A stretch of 64,000 nucleotides of DNA from Variovorax sp. V93 (GCF_041154485.1 NZ_AP028670.1:1218680-1282679); one strand, 5' to 3'. Positions 26,638-37,581 are shown, counted from the stretch's first letter. Made by a program: numbers and translations. The notes: generated from the sequence alone by a model not told the origin.

Positions 26638-29600
26638 GCTCGCCGAGCTCTTCTGCACCCTGCCGGCGACGCAGCAAATACCACGCGGCCGGAACAACCA
26701 GCATGCTCAGGAGCGGCGCGGTGACCATGCCACCCACCATCGGCGCGGCAATGCGCGTCATCACCTCCGAGCCAGCGCCGCTGCCAAGGAGGATGGGCAG
26801 CAGGCCCGCCATCACGACAGCCACGGTCATGGCCTTGGGCCGCACGCGCAGCACGGCGCCTTCGCGGATCGCAGCGCGCAAGGTCTGGTCGTTCATCGGC
26901 TCGCCGGCGGCCAGGCGCCGCGCCAGCGCGTTCTTGAGGTAGACCAGCATCACCACGCCGAACTCGGCCGCCACGCCGGCCAGCGCAATGAAGCCCACCG
27001 CCGTGGCCACGGAGATCGAATGGCCCATGGCCCAGACGAGCCAGAAGCCGCCGACCAGAGAGAACGGCACGGCCGCCATCACCAGCGCCGCGTCGCCGAA
27101 CGACCGGAACAGCAGGTAGAGCAGCACGAAGATCACCGCCAGCGTCGCGGGGACGACCAGCTTCAGCCGCTCGGTCGCGCGCTCCAGGTATTCGAACTGG
27201 CCGGACCACGACACCGCGTAGCCCGCGGGCATCTTCACGGCGCGGCCGACAGCCGCCTGCATGTCGGTGACGGCCGAGCGCAGGTCGCGCCCGCGCACGT
27301 CCACATAGACCCAGCCCGACAGCCGCGCGTTCTCGCTGCGCAGCATCGGCGGACCGTCTTCGATGCGGATCCTTGCGACCTCGCCCAGCAGCAGTTGCGC
27401 GCCCCGGGCCGTAACGAAGGGCAGTTGCCGCAGGCGTTCGAGCGAGTCGCGGATCTCGCGCGGATAGCGCAGGTTGATCGGATAGCGTTCGCGCCCCTGG
27501 ACGACCTCGCCCACGTTGTCGCCGCCGATGGCCGTGGACACCACGGCCTGCACGTCCGCCACCGAAAGCCCGTGGCGTGCCGCCGCAAGCCGGTCGACGT
27601 CGACATCGATGTAGCGCCCGCCGGTGAGCCGCTCGGCCAGCGCCGACGACACGCCGGGAACGCTCTTGACCGCCGCCTCGATCTGCGAGCTCAGCGCATC
27701 GATGGTGGCCAGGTCCGCGCCCGCCACCTTGATGCCGACGGGGCTCTTGATGCCCGTGGCCAGCATGTCGATGCGGTTGCGGATCGGCGGCACCCAGACG
27801 TTGCTGAGCCCCGGCACCTTGACGGCGCGGTCCAGTTCCTCGACGAGCCTGTCGGCCGTCATGCCCGCGCGCCATTGCGCTTTGGGCTTGAACTGGATGG
27901 TGGTCTCGAACATCTCGAGCGGCGCCGGATCGGTGGCCGTGTCCGCGCGGCCCGCCTTGCCGAACACGCGCTCGACCTCGGGCACGGTCTTGATCAGCCG
28001 GTCGGTCTGCTGCAGCAGCTGGGACGCCTTCGACACCGAAAGCCCGGGCAGCGCGGACGGCATGTAGAGCAGGTCGCCCTCGTCCAGCGGCGGCATGAAC
28101 TCGCCGCCGAGCCGCATCATCGGCACCGCGGTAAGGGCCAGCAGCACGGCCGCCATCGCCAGCGTTCCCTTGGGAAAGCGCAGCACCAGGTCCAGCGCGG
28201 GCCGGTACGCCGCCATAAGCAAGCGGTTCACCGGGTTGGAAGCTTCATGCGGAATGCGCCCGCGGACAAGATAGCCCATGAGCACCGGGATCAGCGTTAC
28301 CGACAGGCCCGCCGCGGCCGCCATGGCGTAGGTCTTGGTGAAGGCCAGCGGCGAGAACAGCCGCCCCTCCTGCGCCTCGAGCGAGAACACCGGCACGAAG
28401 GACAGCGTGATCACCAGCAGCGAGAAGAACAGCGCCGGCCCCACTTCCACGGACGCATCGGCCACCAGCCGCCATCGCTCGGCCACCGCGGGCGGCCGCC
28501 CCTGCGCGGCCTCGAAGGCCTCGATATGTTTGTGCACGTTCTCCACCATGACGATCGCGCCGTCCACCATCGCGCCGATGGCGATCGCGATGCCGCCCAG
28601 CGACATGATGTTGGCGTTGACCCCCTGCCAGTGCATGACCACGAACGCCGCCAGCACGCCGATGGGCAGCGCCACCACCGCGACCAGCGCCGAGCGCAGG
28701 TGGAACAGGAACACCGCGCAGACCAGCGCCACCACGATGAACTCCTCGATCAGCTTGGAGCGCAGGTTCTCCACCGCGCGGTCGATCAGCAGCGAGCGGT
28801 CGTAGGTGGGCACGATCTCGACGCCCGGCGGCAGGCTGGGCTTGAGCGCTTCGAGCTTCGCCTCGACGGCCTCGATGGTCGAGCGCGCGTTCTTGCCCGA
28901 GCGCATGACGACCACGCCGCCGGCCACTTCGCCTTCGCCGTCCAGCTCCGCGATGCCGCGGCGCATCTCGGGGCCGATCTGCACGGTCGCCACGTCGCGC
29001 AGCAGCACCGGCGTGGCGCCCGTCACCGACAGCGGGATGCTCCGGAAATCGTCGAGCGAGCGCAGGTAGCCGCGCGAGCGCACCATGTACTCCGCCTCGG
29101 CGAACTCGACGACCGAGCCGCCCGACGCCTGGTTGGCCTTCCCCAACGCCTCCACGACCATTTGCTGCGTGATGCCGAGCGCACGCATGCGGTCGGGGTC
29201 GAGCACCACCTGGTACTGCCGCACCATGCCGCCGATGCTGGCCACCTCGGCCACGTCGGGCACGGTCTTGAGTTCGAACTTGAGGAACCAGTCGTTGAGC
29301 GCGCGCAGCTGCCCGATGTCGCGCGTGCCGGTGCGGTCGACCAGCGCGTATTCGTAGACCCAGCCCACGCCGGTGGCATCGGGGCCCAGCGACGCGTTCG
29401 CGCCCGCGGGAAGCCTGCTCTGCACCTGGTTGAGGTATTCGACCACGCGCGAGCGCGCCCAGTACGGATCGGTCTTGTCGTCGAACAGCACATAGACGAA
29501 CGAGTCGCCGAAGAACGAATAGCCGCGCACGGTCTTGGCACCGGGCACGCTGAGCATGGTGGTGGTCAGCGGATAGGTGACCAGATCCTCGACCACCTGG

Positions 29601-29773
29601 GGCGCCTTTCCGGGGTAGGGCGTGCGGATGATCACCTGCGTGTCCGAGAGATCGGGCAGGGCGTCGAGCGGCGTGTGCGCCACCGACCACCCTCCCGCGG
29701 CCACCAGGAACAGGGTCGCGATCAGCACCAGGAAACGGTTGCCGACCGACCATCGGATCAGGGCGGCGATCAT
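26627..29773 (-). CDS. cusA: CusA-type heavy-metal RND efflux pump
   Basis: 1048 aa, the usual size for a heavy-metal RND pump with 12 helices and two large periplasmic loops. It starts [17 protein letters not shown] and contains [15 protein letters not shown]. Helix 4 reads [20 protein letters not shown], closer to CusA (monovalent copper/silver) than to the CzcA pattern. The pump draws metal from the periplasm and drives it through an adaptor and outer-membrane channel using protons. The start overlaps the adaptor stop (ATGA). Metal specificity is inferred. Confidence 0.9.
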   Translation of the reverse strand: MIAALIRWSVGNRFLVLIATLFLVAAGGWSVAHTPLDALPDLSDTQVIIRTPYPGKAPQVVEDLVTYPLTTTMLSVPGAKTVRGYSFFGDSFVYVLFDDKTDPYWARSRVVEYLNQVQSRLPAGANASLGPDATGVGWVYEYALVDRTGTRDIGQLRALNDWFLKFELKTVPDVAEVASIGGMVRQYQVVLDPDRMRALGITQQMVVEALGKANQASGGSVVEFAEAEYMVRSRGYLRSLDDFRSIPLSVTGATPVLLRDVATVQIGPEMRRGIAELDGEGEVAGGVVVMRSGKNARSTIEAVEAKLEALKPSLPPGVEIVPTYDRSLLIDRAVENLRSKLIEEFIVVALVCAVFLFHLRSALVAVVALPIGVLAAFVVMHWQGVNANIMSLGGIAIAIGAMVDGAIVMVENVHKHIEAFEAAQGRPPAVAERWRLVADASVEVGPALFFSLLVITLSFVPVFSLEAQEGRLFSPLAFTKTYAMAAAAGLSVTLIPVLMGYLVRGRIPHEASNPVNRLLMAAYRPALDLVLRFPKGTLAMAAVLLALTAVPMMRLGGEFMPPLDEGDLLYMPSALPGLSVSKASQLLQQTDRLIKTVPEVERVFGKAGRADTATDPAPLEMFETTIQFKPKAQWRAGMTADRLVEELDRAVKVPGLSNVWVPPIRNRIDMLATGIKSPVGIKVAGADLATIDALSSQIEAAVKSVPGVSSALAERLTGGRYIDVDVDRLAAARHGLSVADVQAVVSTAIGGDNVGEVVQGRERYPINLRYPREIRDSLERLRQLPFVTARGAQLLLGEVARIRIEDGPPMLRSENARLSGWVYVDVRGRDLRSAVTDMQAAVGRAVKMPAGYAVSWSGQFEYLERATERLKLVVPATLAVIFVLLYLLFRSFGDAALVMAAVPFSLVGGFWLVWAMGHSISVATAVGFIALAGVAAEFGVVMLVYLKNALARRLAAGEPMNDQTLRAAIREGAVLRVRPKAMTVAVVMAGLLPILLGSGAGSEVMTRIAAPMVGGMVTAPLLSMLVVPAAWYLLRRRQGAEELGEQIH

Positions 29774-31272
29774 TTGCCGGCACCCGATGGCAGCCGTTGA
29801 ATGGAGACCAGTTCGTAGCCCATGGGGCCGCCTTCCCTGAACTCGAAACGCACCGGGTCGCCCGGCTTGATCTCGGGGAAGACACTGGGCGAGGCCTTGC
29901 CAAAGCCCATCGTCATGGCGGGCCACTGGAGCGTCGCGACCGGCCCGTGCGAAATGGTGATGCCGTCGGGCGCCACGCTCTCGACCTTGCCTTCGGCCCG
30001 GTGAGTGACCACGGCCGATGCCGAGGCGCTTGCGCCCGGTGTGGCCGCAGACGCCGCCATGTTGCCGAGCACGGAGCGAAGCCGCGCTTCGGAGTCGATC
30101 AGGAACTGGCCGCTGGCCACCACCTGCTCGCCCTCGGTCAGGCCCGAAACGACCTCGGTGTCGTCGCCCACGTCCGCGGCCGTCGACACGTCGCGCGGCT
30201 CGAAGGCGCCGTCGGTCCTGCGCACGATGACCACCGTACGCCGGCCGGTGCGGATGATGGCCTCCGAAGGCACGACCAGCCGGCTGCTCGCGGGCCCCGC
30301 CACCTGCAGCCGCAGCAGCATGCCGGGCGTGAGTTTTCCACTCCTGTTGTCGACCTCGAAGCGGGCCTTCAAGGTGCGGGTGGCGGCATTGATCTCGGGC
30401 AGGATTTCGTCGAGCACACCGTCGAACGACTGCGATGCGTCGGCCTGCACAACGGCCTTGGCCTTCTGCCCGCGCGCGAGGCCAAGCGCCTGCGCTTCCG
30501 GAATCTCGGCCACGGCCCAGACCTTCTGCAGGCCTGCGATGCGGAACAGCGTCATGCCGGGCGTGACCGCGGCGCCTTCGCGCACGCCCAGCTCGGCCAC
30601 CACGCCATCGACCGGCGCGGCGAGCACGTAGCGCGCCTGCGCCGTGCCGGTCTCCTCGCTGCGCCGGATGAGTTCAGCGGGAATCGACAGGGCCCGCATG
30701 CGGTCGCGGGCCGCCGCCACGAGATCCGGCGAAACGCCCGAGCGCCTGAGCGCGAGCCACTCGTTCTGCGGCCCGAGCCAGTCGGGCGCGAAGATGGTGG
30801 CCAGGGCCTGGCCCTTGCGCACGCGCTCCATCGGTGCGCGAACCGACAGGCGCTCGACGTAGCCGGCCACGCGGGTCTGCACCGCGGCGTTGAGCCGCTC
30901 GTCGAACTGCACGGAACCGATGGCTTCGAACGATGCAGATGCTTCGGTGCGCCGCACCTTCGCATACCGGATGCCGAGGTTCTGCTGCGCGGCGGGGCTG
31001 ATCTTCACGCCCGCCTCGCTGGCGGTGCCGGTGGCGTTGTCGGCATACACGGGCACGAGTTGCATGTCCATGAACGGCGACTTGCCGGGCTTGTCGAAGC
31101 GCGGGCCGGGCACCATCGGGTCATGCCAGTAAAGGACCTTGCGTCCGTCGGGCGCGGCGGCCGCGGTCGGCGCATCCGCGGCCTGGCCCGTCTTGCGGCC
31201 CAGGTAGAAGGCACCGGCGGCGAACAGCAGGGCGGCCAGCAGCGATACGCCTGCGGAGAGTTTTCGGTTCAT
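29770..31272 (-). CDS. cusB: CusB-type periplasmic adaptor with metal-binding ends
   Basis: 500 aa. An N-terminal signal-anchor helix is followed by a heavy-metal-binding segment ([10 protein letters not shown] then [14 protein letters not shown]), the lipoyl-like and beta-barrel domains of a membrane-fusion protein, and a C-terminal CusF-like domain (WPAMTMGF near residue 460), which binds Cu(I)/Ag(I) through Met, His and Trp. So the copper chaperone CusF is fused to the adaptor. Start and stop both overlap neighbours (ATGA), showing a tight operon. Confidence 0.9.
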   Translation of the reverse strand: MNRKLSAGVSLLAALLFAAGAFYLGRKTGQAADAPTAAAAPDGRKVLYWHDPMVPGPRFDKPGKSPFMDMQLVPVYADNATGTASEAGVKISPAAQQNLGIRYAKVRRTEASASFEAIGSVQFDERLNAAVQTRVAGYVERLSVRAPMERVRKGQALATIFAPDWLGPQNEWLALRRSGVSPDLVAAARDRMRALSIPAELIRRSEETGTAQARYVLAAPVDGVVAELGVREGAAVTPGMTLFRIAGLQKVWAVAEIPEAQALGLARGQKAKAVVQADASQSFDGVLDEILPEINAATRTLKARFEVDNRSGKLTPGMLLRLQVAGPASSRLVVPSEAIIRTGRRTVVIVRRTDGAFEPRDVSTAADVGDDTEVVSGLTEGEQVVASGQFLIDSEARLRSVLGNMAASAATPGASASASAVVTHRAEGKVESVAPDGITISHGPVATLQWPAMTMGFGKASPSVFPEIKPGDPVRFEFREGGPMGYELVSIQRLPSGAGK

Positions 31273-32501
31273 TGCGCCACCTCGGCAGTGAGCGGCCGGA
31301 AGGCCAGCTGGGTTCGGGTCCGCGCGAGATCGCGCTGCAGCGCCAGCAGCTTGCGCTGCGCTTCGAGCTCGGCATGTCGCGCCTCGAACAGCGCGGCGAG
31401 GCTCGCCTGGTTGGAACGGTAGGCTGCCGTCGCCGCGGCCGTCCTCTGGCCGGCAGGAACGACGACACCGGCGCGATAGCGCTCGATGCGCTGTTGCAGG
31501 CGCTCGGCATCGCTCGCAAGTGCGCGGTATTCGGCGCCGGCCGCGCGGGTGGCCTCGGCCAGATCGGCTTCGGCTTTTTCGACCAGCGCCAGTTTTGCGG
31601 CGGTGTCGCGGTCCTGCCGTTCGCCAGGCGCCACGGGCAGCGGAATGCTCACGCCCACCGACACCATGTCGGCATAGCCGCTGCGCTGGCCGTAGGCGAG
31701 TTCCCAGGTCCAGTTGGGCGTGCGGTTGGACGCCGTGACCGCCGCCGCCTGCCGGGCCATTTCGACGTCGCGCTGCAGCGCGGCCACCGTGGCATGCCCG
31801 GCCGCATAGGCTTCTTCAGCGGGCACAGGAAGCTCGCCGACGGGCATCAGTTCGTCGGATGGCACACCCACCCAGCGTTCGAGCGCCACGCGTGCGGCAC
31901 TCTGCTGCTGCCGGATGTCCGCCGCCTCGTCCTCCGAGACGCCTCTTGCGCCTGCCATCGCCAACGCCTCCTGGCTGCTGCCGGCGGCCGACGACAGGCG
32001 CGCACGCGAGGCTTCCAGCTCTTCGCGCGCGTGGTGTTCCGCCAGCACGGCGAGCTTCAGGGTTTCGCCGGCGTAGAAGGCGTCCAGGTACGCGAGCGCG
32101 GTCTGCAGGCGGGTCTGCGCCGCGGCCACCTGCGCCTGCACCCTTTCGCGTCCGACCGATGCATCGGCGGCGGCCTGGCGTGCCGCGCGCTTGTCGGCGG
32201 ACAGCCATTCCTGGCTGATGCCGATGCGTTTCATCGTCATCGATTCGCGCGCGGTGTGGAAGCGGTCCGGCCCGGTCGCGGGCAGGTTGTCGATGCCGAC
32301 GCGCAGCACGGGATCGGGAAGCTGGGCCGCGGCCTGCGCCGCCTGCGTGGCGCCCTGCACGCCGGCGCGGGCGGCGCGGGCAGTCTCGGAGCGCCGGGCG
32401 GCGAGCTCGAGCGCGGCTTCGAGGGACAGGGGCGCGGCCGTCGCAAGGCACGGCAGCAGCACAACAGCCAAGGCGGTTGCGCGGGAAAAGAAAATGGACA
32501 T
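31269..32501 (-). CDS. cusC: TolC/CusC-family outer-membrane efflux protein
   Basis: 410 aa. Signal peptide (LAVVLLPCLATAAP) followed by two long helical repeats typical of outer-membrane efflux factors (ALELAARRSETARAARAG, and the second repeat around AAQLPDPVLRVG and TAAKLALVEKAEADLAEATRAAG). I start at the ATG at 32501, which has GGAG close upstream and gives a clean signal peptide. The stop overlaps the adaptor gene. It completes the tripartite CusCBA pump. Typical of metal RND systems, it lacks the CusC lipobox. Confidence 0.85.
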   Translation of the reverse strand: MSIFFSRATALAVVLLPCLATAAPLSLEAALELAARRSETARAARAGVQGATQAAQAAAQLPDPVLRVGIDNLPATGPDRFHTARESMTMKRIGISQEWLSADKRAARQAAADASVGRERVQAQVAAAQTRLQTALAYLDAFYAGETLKLAVLAEHHAREELEASRARLSSAAGSSQEALAMAGARGVSEDEAADIRQQQSAARVALERWVGVPSDELMPVGELPVPAEEAYAAGHATVAALQRDVEMARQAAAVTASNRTPNWTWELAYGQRSGYADMVSVGVSIPLPVAPGERQDRDTAAKLALVEKAEADLAEATRAAGAEYRALASDAERLQQRIERYRAGVVVPAGQRTAAATAAYRSNQASLAALFEARHAELEAQRKLLALQRDLARTRTQLAFRPLTAEVAQ

Positions 32502-32577
32502 GGCAACTCCGCGGACGAACGAGGCAATCGCTGGCAAGCGGACGCGCCGCACCAGCACCGGTCAGTCGACGGAGGGG

Positions 32578-32967
32578 TCAGACGCGAAGTCTGAGGGTCG
32601 CAAGAAAAACGGGATCGGGCGGCGGATGCTGCCGCTCGGGCAGCGCCTGGCGCGGAAGCGGCTCGGCAAGCGCCGCCAGCATCAGCGGCACGGCCAGCAC
32701 CTGCACGATGGCAGGCAGCGAAGGCGTGGCGTCCTTCACCGGTTCGAACGACAGCGACATGTCGGCGGCATGCTGGTGGCACAGCACCGGCTGGGCGGTG
32801 TCCGTGCCCTCGCAGGGCTCGCCCGGTGCCATCGTCATTTCGGCCGCCGATGCCGCGTCCGCCGCCCCGGGACAGACGTAGCTTGCCAGTGCCAGCTGCG
32901 AGAACAGCAGCGACAGGACCACGAGGAACGCGGTCATGCAATGTCGGGGAAGGCGGTAACCGCTCAT
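32578..32967 (-). CDS. Secreted small protein with Cys/His/Met cluster, first gene of the efflux operon
   Basis: 129 aa. An N-terminal hydrophobic segment ([18 protein letters not shown]) looks like a signal peptide. The mature part has [15 protein letters not shown] and [11 protein letters not shown], residues that could bind copper, then a hydrophobic stretch ([15 protein letters not shown]) and a Pro-rich tail. Similar short proteins often head copper-efflux operons. I cannot name the family. It lies 76 bp upstream of cusC on the same strand, divergent from the bufferin operon. Confidence 0.7.
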   Translation of the reverse strand: MSGYRLPRHCMTAFLVVLSLLFSQLALASYVCPGAADAASAAEMTMAPGEPCEGTDTAQPVLCHQHAADMSLSFEPVKDATPSLPAIVQVLAVPLMLAALAEPLPRQALPERQHPPPDPVFLATLRLRV

Positions 32968-33057
32968 GAGGCCCGCAGTGTATCGCCGGCAACCGATCGC
33001 CACCACCGGTGCGCTCCATTCTCTTTCGCGCGACAAAAAACTTCCGCATCGCGCAGA

Positions 33058-33088
33058 GGCCTGTAACCGCCGCCCTACAGGCCGCGAA
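33058..33088 (+). promoter_or_regulatory. ECF sigma-F-type promoter and inverted repeat before the bufferin operon
   Basis: GTAACC (33063-33068) and CGAA (33085-33088) are separated by exactly 16 bp. This equals the GTAACC-N16-CGAA promoter described for the metal-stress sigma factor SigF of Caulobacter, which controls related operons. Overlapping it, GGCCTGTA (33058-33065) and TACAGGCC (33076-33083) form a perfect inverted repeat, a possible second control site. It stands 64 bp before the bufA ATG. No matching ECF gene is adjacent. Confidence 0.65.
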
Positions 33089-33151
33089 CTAGCAAGGGAC
33101 TGCGCATTGGGCGCGGTTGCAATTTCTCAACCCATCTTTTGGAGTTCATCC

Positions 33152-33439
33152 ATGATCAACCGTTCTTTCGCGATCACCGCTCTTGCACTGGGCGCCCTTG
33201 CCGCCGGCTCCGCCATGGCGCAGGACAAACCGATGGCCGACAAGATGGCCAGCATGGAAAAGTGCTACGGCGTCTCGATGGCCGGCAAGAACGACTGCGC
33301 CGCCGGCCCCGGCACCACCTGCGCGGGCACCGCCAAGGTCGACTACCAGGGCAACGCCTGGAAGAACGTTCCGGCCGGCACCTGCACGACCATCAAGACG
33401 CCCAAGGGCATGGGCTCGCTGGCGCCGATCAAGTCCTGA
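33152..33439 (+). CDS. BufA1-type DUF2282 bufferin precursor peptide
   Basis: 95 aa. A signal peptide ends at AMAQ. The mature part has four cysteines ([23 protein letters not shown]) in the spacing of DUF2282 proteins. These are now known as bufferins: ribosomal peptides whose Cys residues are converted by a DUF692 (MNIO) enzyme to thiooxazoles that bind copper in the periplasm. The modification enzyme gene is the next one. TTTTGGAG precedes the ATG at 33152. Copper sequestration is the likely role, in keeping with the adjacent CusCBA pump. Confidence 0.88.
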   Translation: MINRSFAITALALGALAAGSAMAQDKPMADKMASMEKCYGVSMAGKNDCAAGPGTTCAGTAKVDYQGNAWKNVPAGTCTTIKTPKGMGSLAPIKS

Positions 33440-33461
33440 TCACGGCACTGCGCACGCCGCC

Positions 33462-34304
33462 ATGTCCGACATCCTCGCGGCCGGCCTCGGCCTCAAGCCG
33501 GAGCACTTCGAAGCCGCGTTCGGCGCGCGTGCCGAGGGCCTGTGGTTCGAGGTGCATCCCGAGAACTACATGGTGGCGGGCGGGCCGCGCATCGGATGGC
33601 TCGAAGCGATCCGCGCGCACCATCCGGTGTCGCTGCATGGCGTCTCGCTCTCGCTCGCAGGCGAGGCAGAACCCGATGCGGCGCATCTTCAGCGGCTGGC
33701 GGCGCTCGCCCGGCGCATCGAGCCCGCGCTGGTCTCCGAGCACCTGGCGTGGTCCGCATGGAACGGCCAGTACCTTCCGGACCTGCTGCCCTTTCCGCGC
33801 AGCACCGCCGCGCTGCACCGCACCGCCGCCCACATCGCGTACACGCAGGACGCGCTGGGCATGGTGATCGCCATCGAGAACCCGTCCCACTACCTGCACC
33901 TTGACGGGCATGAATGGGACGAGATCGATTTTCTGGCCGAGCTGTCGCGCCGCACCGGCTGCAGGCTGCTGCTCGACATCAACAACGTGTACGTGTCCGC
34001 GCGCAACCTGGGTTTCTCGGCTGCGAGCTGGATCGACCGCTTTCCGCAGGCGCTGGTCGGCGAGATCCATCTCGCGGGGCACAGCGCCGATCCCACGCTT
34101 GGCGATGCGCTGCTGATCGATTCGCACGATGCGCCCATCGCACCGGAGGTCTGGCAGCTGTACCAGCGCTTCGTCGATCGCGCCGGCGCCCGGCCTACGC
34201 TGATCGAGCGCGACGGCAACGTGCCGGCCTTCGAGGAACTCATGGCCGAGCGGGCACAGGCCGCGGCCGAGCTGCGTCGCGTGGCGCAAGAGGCCATGGC
34301 ATGA
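33462..34304 (+). CDS. BufB-type DUF692 MNIO peptide-modifying enzyme
   Basis: 280 aa, TIM-barrel DUF692 family. Iron-ligand motifs are visible: [50 protein letters not shown] and LIERDGN. Multinuclear non-heme iron enzymes of this family oxidise cysteine residues of their partner peptides; here the partner is the DUF2282 peptide just upstream. It lies 22 bp after bufA and overlaps bufC (ATGA). Length and motifs are complete. Confidence 0.9.
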   Translation: MSDILAAGLGLKPEHFEAAFGARAEGLWFEVHPENYMVAGGPRIGWLEAIRAHHPVSLHGVSLSLAGEAEPDAAHLQRLAALARRIEPALVSEHLAWSAWNGQYLPDLLPFPRSTAALHRTAAHIAYTQDALGMVIAIENPSHYLHLDGHEWDEIDFLAELSRRTGCRLLLDINNVYVSARNLGFSAASWIDRFPQALVGEIHLAGHSADPTLGDALLIDSHDAPIAPEVWQLYQRFVDRAGARPTLIERDGNVPAFEELMAERAQAAAELRRVAQEAMA

Positions 34305-35089
34305 ACACGCCGCACGAACAATTCCAGCAAGCCTTTGCGCAGGCCCTGTTCGCTCCTGCAGGAGCCGCGCATCTCTCAGTGCGGGCGCTCGCCATGCAGC
34401 CCGCTTTCGCGGTGTACCGCAACACCGTGACGAAGGCCTGCATCGATGCGCTGCAGGCCAACTTCCCGACCGTTGCGCAGCTGGTGGGCGAAGAATGGTT
34501 TCGCGCCGCCGCCGCACTCTACGTGGCGGCCCATCTGCCGGGCGATGGGCGCCTGCTGCACTACGGCGGCGGCTTCCCCGATTTCCTGCGCGGCTTCGAG
34601 CCGGCCGCCGAGCTCGTCTACCTGCCCGGCGTGGCGCAGCTCGACACGCTCTGGCGCGAAGCCCATGCCGCGCAGGACGCGCCGGCCGCCGACGCCGCAT
34701 GGATCGCCCGCCGCACGCCGGCGCAGATGGCGGCCCTGGCCCTCGCGCCGCATCCCGCGGCCCGCTGGGCCTGGTTCGGCGAGCAACCGGTCTACAGCAT
34801 CTGGGAGCGCCATCGCCGGCCGGGCGCCGTGGGCGATGAACTGGCCTGGCGAGGCGAGGGCGCCTTGCTGACACGGCCCCGCGACACGGTGAACTGGCAC
34901 GAGATCACCCAGGCCGGCTGCGCCTTCCTCGACGCCTGCGCCAGCGGCGCAAGCCTTGCCGAGGCGGCGGAGCGCGCGCTGGCGGCCGACCCGGCGGCAG
35001 ACATCTCGGCCGTGTTCGCGGCCCTGTTGCGTGCCGGCGCATTCGCCGGCACTTCGGCTTCGCCTGCATCCAACGAAAGAGCACCATGA
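34301..35089 (+). CDS. BufC-type DUF2063 partner protein
   Basis: 262 aa. Opens [13 protein letters not shown] and has [32 protein letters not shown], typical of the N-terminal DNA-binding-like DUF2063 domain, with [11 protein letters not shown] and [15 protein letters not shown]. In bufferin systems this protein assists the MNIO enzyme, probably by presenting the peptide. Both ends overlap neighbours by 4 bp (ATGA), so expression is tightly coupled. Confidence 0.88.
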   Translation: MNTPHEQFQQAFAQALFAPAGAAHLSVRALAMQPAFAVYRNTVTKACIDALQANFPTVAQLVGEEWFRAAAALYVAAHLPGDGRLLHYGGGFPDFLRGFEPAAELVYLPGVAQLDTLWREAHAAQDAPAADAAWIARRTPAQMAALALAPHPAARWAWFGEQPVYSIWERHRRPGAVGDELAWRGEGALLTRPRDTVNWHEITQAGCAFLDACASGASLAEAAERALAADPAADISAVFAALLRAGAFAGTSASPASNERAP

Positions 35090-35571
35090 GCACCATCCCC
35101 GAGGCTTCCGCATCGATCGAAGGCAGCGACCATCGCGGTCTCCGCGCGCACTGGAACGCAATGGCCGAACGCCTCACGCGCCTGGTGGCCCACGATGCGC
35201 TGGCACTGGCCACGCGCGTGGCCGTGGCGGCCATCTTCTTCTATTCGGGCCGCACCAAGGTCGAGGGCTTCCTCACGCTGACCGACAGCGCCTACGAGCT
35301 GTTCCGCACCGAATACAAATTGCCGTTCGTGCCGCCCGAGATCGCCGCGCACCTCGCGGCCTACTCGGAGCATCTGTTCCCGCTGCTGCTGGTGCTGGGC
35401 CTGTTCACGCGCCTGTCGGCCCTGGCCCTGCTGGGGATGACGCTGGTGATCCAGGTCTTCGTCTACCCGGACGCATGGCCGACGCACCTCTCATGGGCCG
35501 CGCTGCTGCTGTACCTGGCAGGCCGCGGCGCGGGCCGCCTGTCGCTCGACCACGCGCTGGGCATTCGCTGA
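35086..35571 (+). CDS. DoxX-family membrane protein of the bufferin operon
   Basis: 161 aa with about four hydrophobic segments. [30 protein letters not shown] is the DoxX-like entry motif found in DUF692-linked members, followed by [22 protein letters not shown]. The role in bufferin operons is unknown; a redox or heme-linked membrane function has been suggested for DoxX relatives. Its start overlaps the bufC stop. It ends the operon; the LuxR regulator begins 69 bp later. Confidence 0.85.
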   Translation: MSTIPEASASIEGSDHRGLRAHWNAMAERLTRLVAHDALALATRVAVAAIFFYSGRTKVEGFLTLTDSAYELFRTEYKLPFVPPEIAAHLAAYSEHLFPLLLVLGLFTRLSALALLGMTLVIQVFVYPDAWPTHLSWAALLLYLAGRGAGRLSLDHALGIR

Positions 35572-35640
35572 CGCACCGGCACCCGGCCCGCGGGCTTCCA
35601 CCCTGTTGAATCGGGCGCGGCTTGCCTATATTGGGCCGCC

Positions 35641-36447
35641 ATGCCTTCCACCTGGTTTCTCGACGCGCCACCTGCGGGCCAGCTGCTGGACGCCGGCGCC
35701 GTCGCGCACCTGCTCGATGCAGGCAATGAGCAGGCGCCCGCGCTCCACATGCTCGACTTCATCAACCACGTGGTGCCGGTCGAATACATCTCGCTCGTGG
35801 AGTACATCGACGGCGTTCCATCGCAGGTCGAAGGGCATTCGGCCGGCCGGCGCGACAACATCACGGCCGAGTGCTTCTCCCTCTACAAGAAGCGGTTCCG
35901 GCAGGCGGACGACATGACCCGCCTGGCCGCGCGCATGGGCGGGGAGGCATTGGCCCATGCACCCGTCACCGCCTTGCTGTACGACGCGGCGGACATTCCC
36001 GACCCCGCATGGCGCGAGCAGATCTTCGTCGGCCGCCAATTGACGGGTCGGCTGAGCTTTCTCTATTCGCCCGTGCCGCGGACGGTCTTTGCCATCAACC
36101 TGTATCGCAACCGGCAGAACGGCAGGTTCGCGCAAGCGGATGTCGCGCAACTGCTCGGACTGGCGCCCCTGCTGAAGCGCGCACATCGCAATGCGCTGTT
36201 CGCGCAGCTCGCATCGCCCGATACGCCGCTGCGCGTGGCGAGCATCGAGCGCACGCTGCAGCGCACGGCGCCGCAGCTGTCGCCGCGCGAGCGCGAGGTC
36301 TGTGCGCGCATCGCCTGCGGGATCGGCGCCGACGGCATCGCCGCGGACCTGGGCATTGCCGCGTCGAGCGTCGCCACGCTGCGCAAGCGCGCCTACCTGA
36401 AGCTCGCGATCCACGGGCGGCAACAGCTCCTGCGCTTCATCCATTAG
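35641..36447 (+). CDS. LuxR-type helix-turn-helix regulator
   Basis: 268 aa. The C-terminal 65 residues are a LuxR HTH (LSPREREVCARIACGIGADGIAADLGIAASSVATLRKRAYLKL). The N-terminal ~190 residues have no receiver domain or recognised sensor but resemble the leader of orphan regulators. It could regulate the downstream Rieske oxygenase/transporter set, which starts 108 bp further, or the bufferin operon behind it; the sequence does not decide. Confidence 0.8.
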   Translation: MPSTWFLDAPPAGQLLDAGAVAHLLDAGNEQAPALHMLDFINHVVPVEYISLVEYIDGVPSQVEGHSAGRRDNITAECFSLYKKRFRQADDMTRLAARMGGEALAHAPVTALLYDAADIPDPAWREQIFVGRQLTGRLSFLYSPVPRTVFAINLYRNRQNGRFAQADVAQLLGLAPLLKRAHRNALFAQLASPDTPLRVASIERTLQRTAPQLSPREREVCARIACGIGADGIAADLGIAASSVATLRKRAYLKLAIHGRQQLLRFIH

Positions 36448-36555
36448 GGTCTGTTCACACTATGCAAGGGTTCGCCCCGAGGGTTTTGTACCCTTCTGCG
36501 AGGACAGACGAGCGCCGCGCGAATTCCTACATTGCCTGGACTCTTGGAGACAGGC

Positions 36556-37581
36556 ATGTGGCTTCGAAACTGCTGGTACGTCATTGCGTGGGATCACGAA
36601 ATTTCCGCGAACGCGCTGTTCACGCGCACGGTGCTCGGCGAGCCCATCCTGGTCTATAGAACCGAAGGCGGCGAACTCGTTGCGATGCAGGACCGCTGCT
36701 GCCACCGGCATGCACCGCTGTCGCGCGGACGCAGGGAAGGCGACTGCGTGCGCTGCGGCTACCACGGCCTCAAGTTCGCGGCCGACGGCGTCTGCGTGGA
36801 AGCACCCGGTCTGGCCAGCATTCCCGCGAAGGCGCGTGTGCGGACCTATCCGGTGGCCACGCACAACAAGTGGATCTTCGTGTGGATGGGTGATCCGTCG
36901 CGCGCGGACCGCGCCTTGCTGCCGGACAACTTCTCGTGCGACCACCCCGACTGGCGCTACACGCCGGGCTATGTCCACTACGACACGCCCTACCTGCTGG
37001 TCTGCGACAACCTGCTGGACTTCTCGCACCTGAGCTATGTGCACGAAGGCACGCTGGGCGGATCGACGGCCATCGCCCAGGCCGTGCCCAGGATCGAGAA
37101 GGTGCCGCGCGGCATCCGCGTGACGCGGCACGTTCCCGACGTGCCCCCGTCTCCGTTCTGGAAGTCGTTCCAGAGCTTCGACCGCAACGTCGACCGCTAC
37201 TTCATCTACGACTTCCTGCTGCCCGGCACCTTGCTGATGAAGTCGGGCGGCGCGCCGGTGGGGCAGGCCGAGGGCGACTTGCGCGGCGGCGTGCAGCTGC
37301 ACAGCTGCCAGGCGCTCACGCCCGAGACGGCCACGACCACGCACTACTTCTTCCAGCAATCGCACCGAAGCAGCATCGCGGACCCCACGGTCACCGAGAC
37401 CATCTACCAGGGCCTGGTCACCGCGTTCGAGGAAGACCGCGCAATGATCACTGCGCAGTACCTGAACATCGATCCCGAGGTGCGGATGCTGCCGCTCGCG
37501 ATGGACGCCGCGCTGGTCCAGTACCGGCGGCTGCTGCAGCAAGAGGTCGAGCGCGAGCAGCGCGCCTTGCAGGCCGCTTGA
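36556..37581 (+). CDS. VanA-like Rieske oxygenase alpha subunit
   Basis: 341 aa. The N-terminal Rieske [2Fe-2S] site shows CCHRHAPLSRGRREGDC and CGYHGLKF (C-x-H, then C-x2-H). The mononuclear iron site reads CDNLLDFSHLSYVHEG. Length and both motifs match vanillate O-demethylase-type oxygenases, which demethylate or hydroxylate aromatic acids with electrons from a VanB-like reductase. No reductase gene is nearby. I start at the ATG at 36556, which begins MWLRNCWYV as in the family. Confidence 0.88.
   Translation: MWLRNCWYVIAWDHEISANALFTRTVLGEPILVYRTEGGELVAMQDRCCHRHAPLSRGRREGDCVRCGYHGLKFAADGVCVEAPGLASIPAKARVRTYPVATHNKWIFVWMGDPSRADRALLPDNFSCDHPDWRYTPGYVHYDTPYLLVCDNLLDFSHLSYVHEGTLGGSTAIAQAVPRIEKVPRGIRVTRHVPDVPPSPFWKSFQSFDRNVDRYFIYDFLLPGTLLMKSGGAPVGQAEGDLRGGVQLHSCQALTPETATTTHYFFQQSHRSSIADPTVTETIYQGLVTAFEEDRAMITAQYLNIDPEVRMLPLAMDAALVQYRRLLQQEVEREQRALQAA

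Noticed and set aside
26561..29800. Long plus-strand frame opposite cusA
   Set aside because: Same kind of shadow: His/Arg-rich with no domains, while the minus strand encodes a full RND pump.
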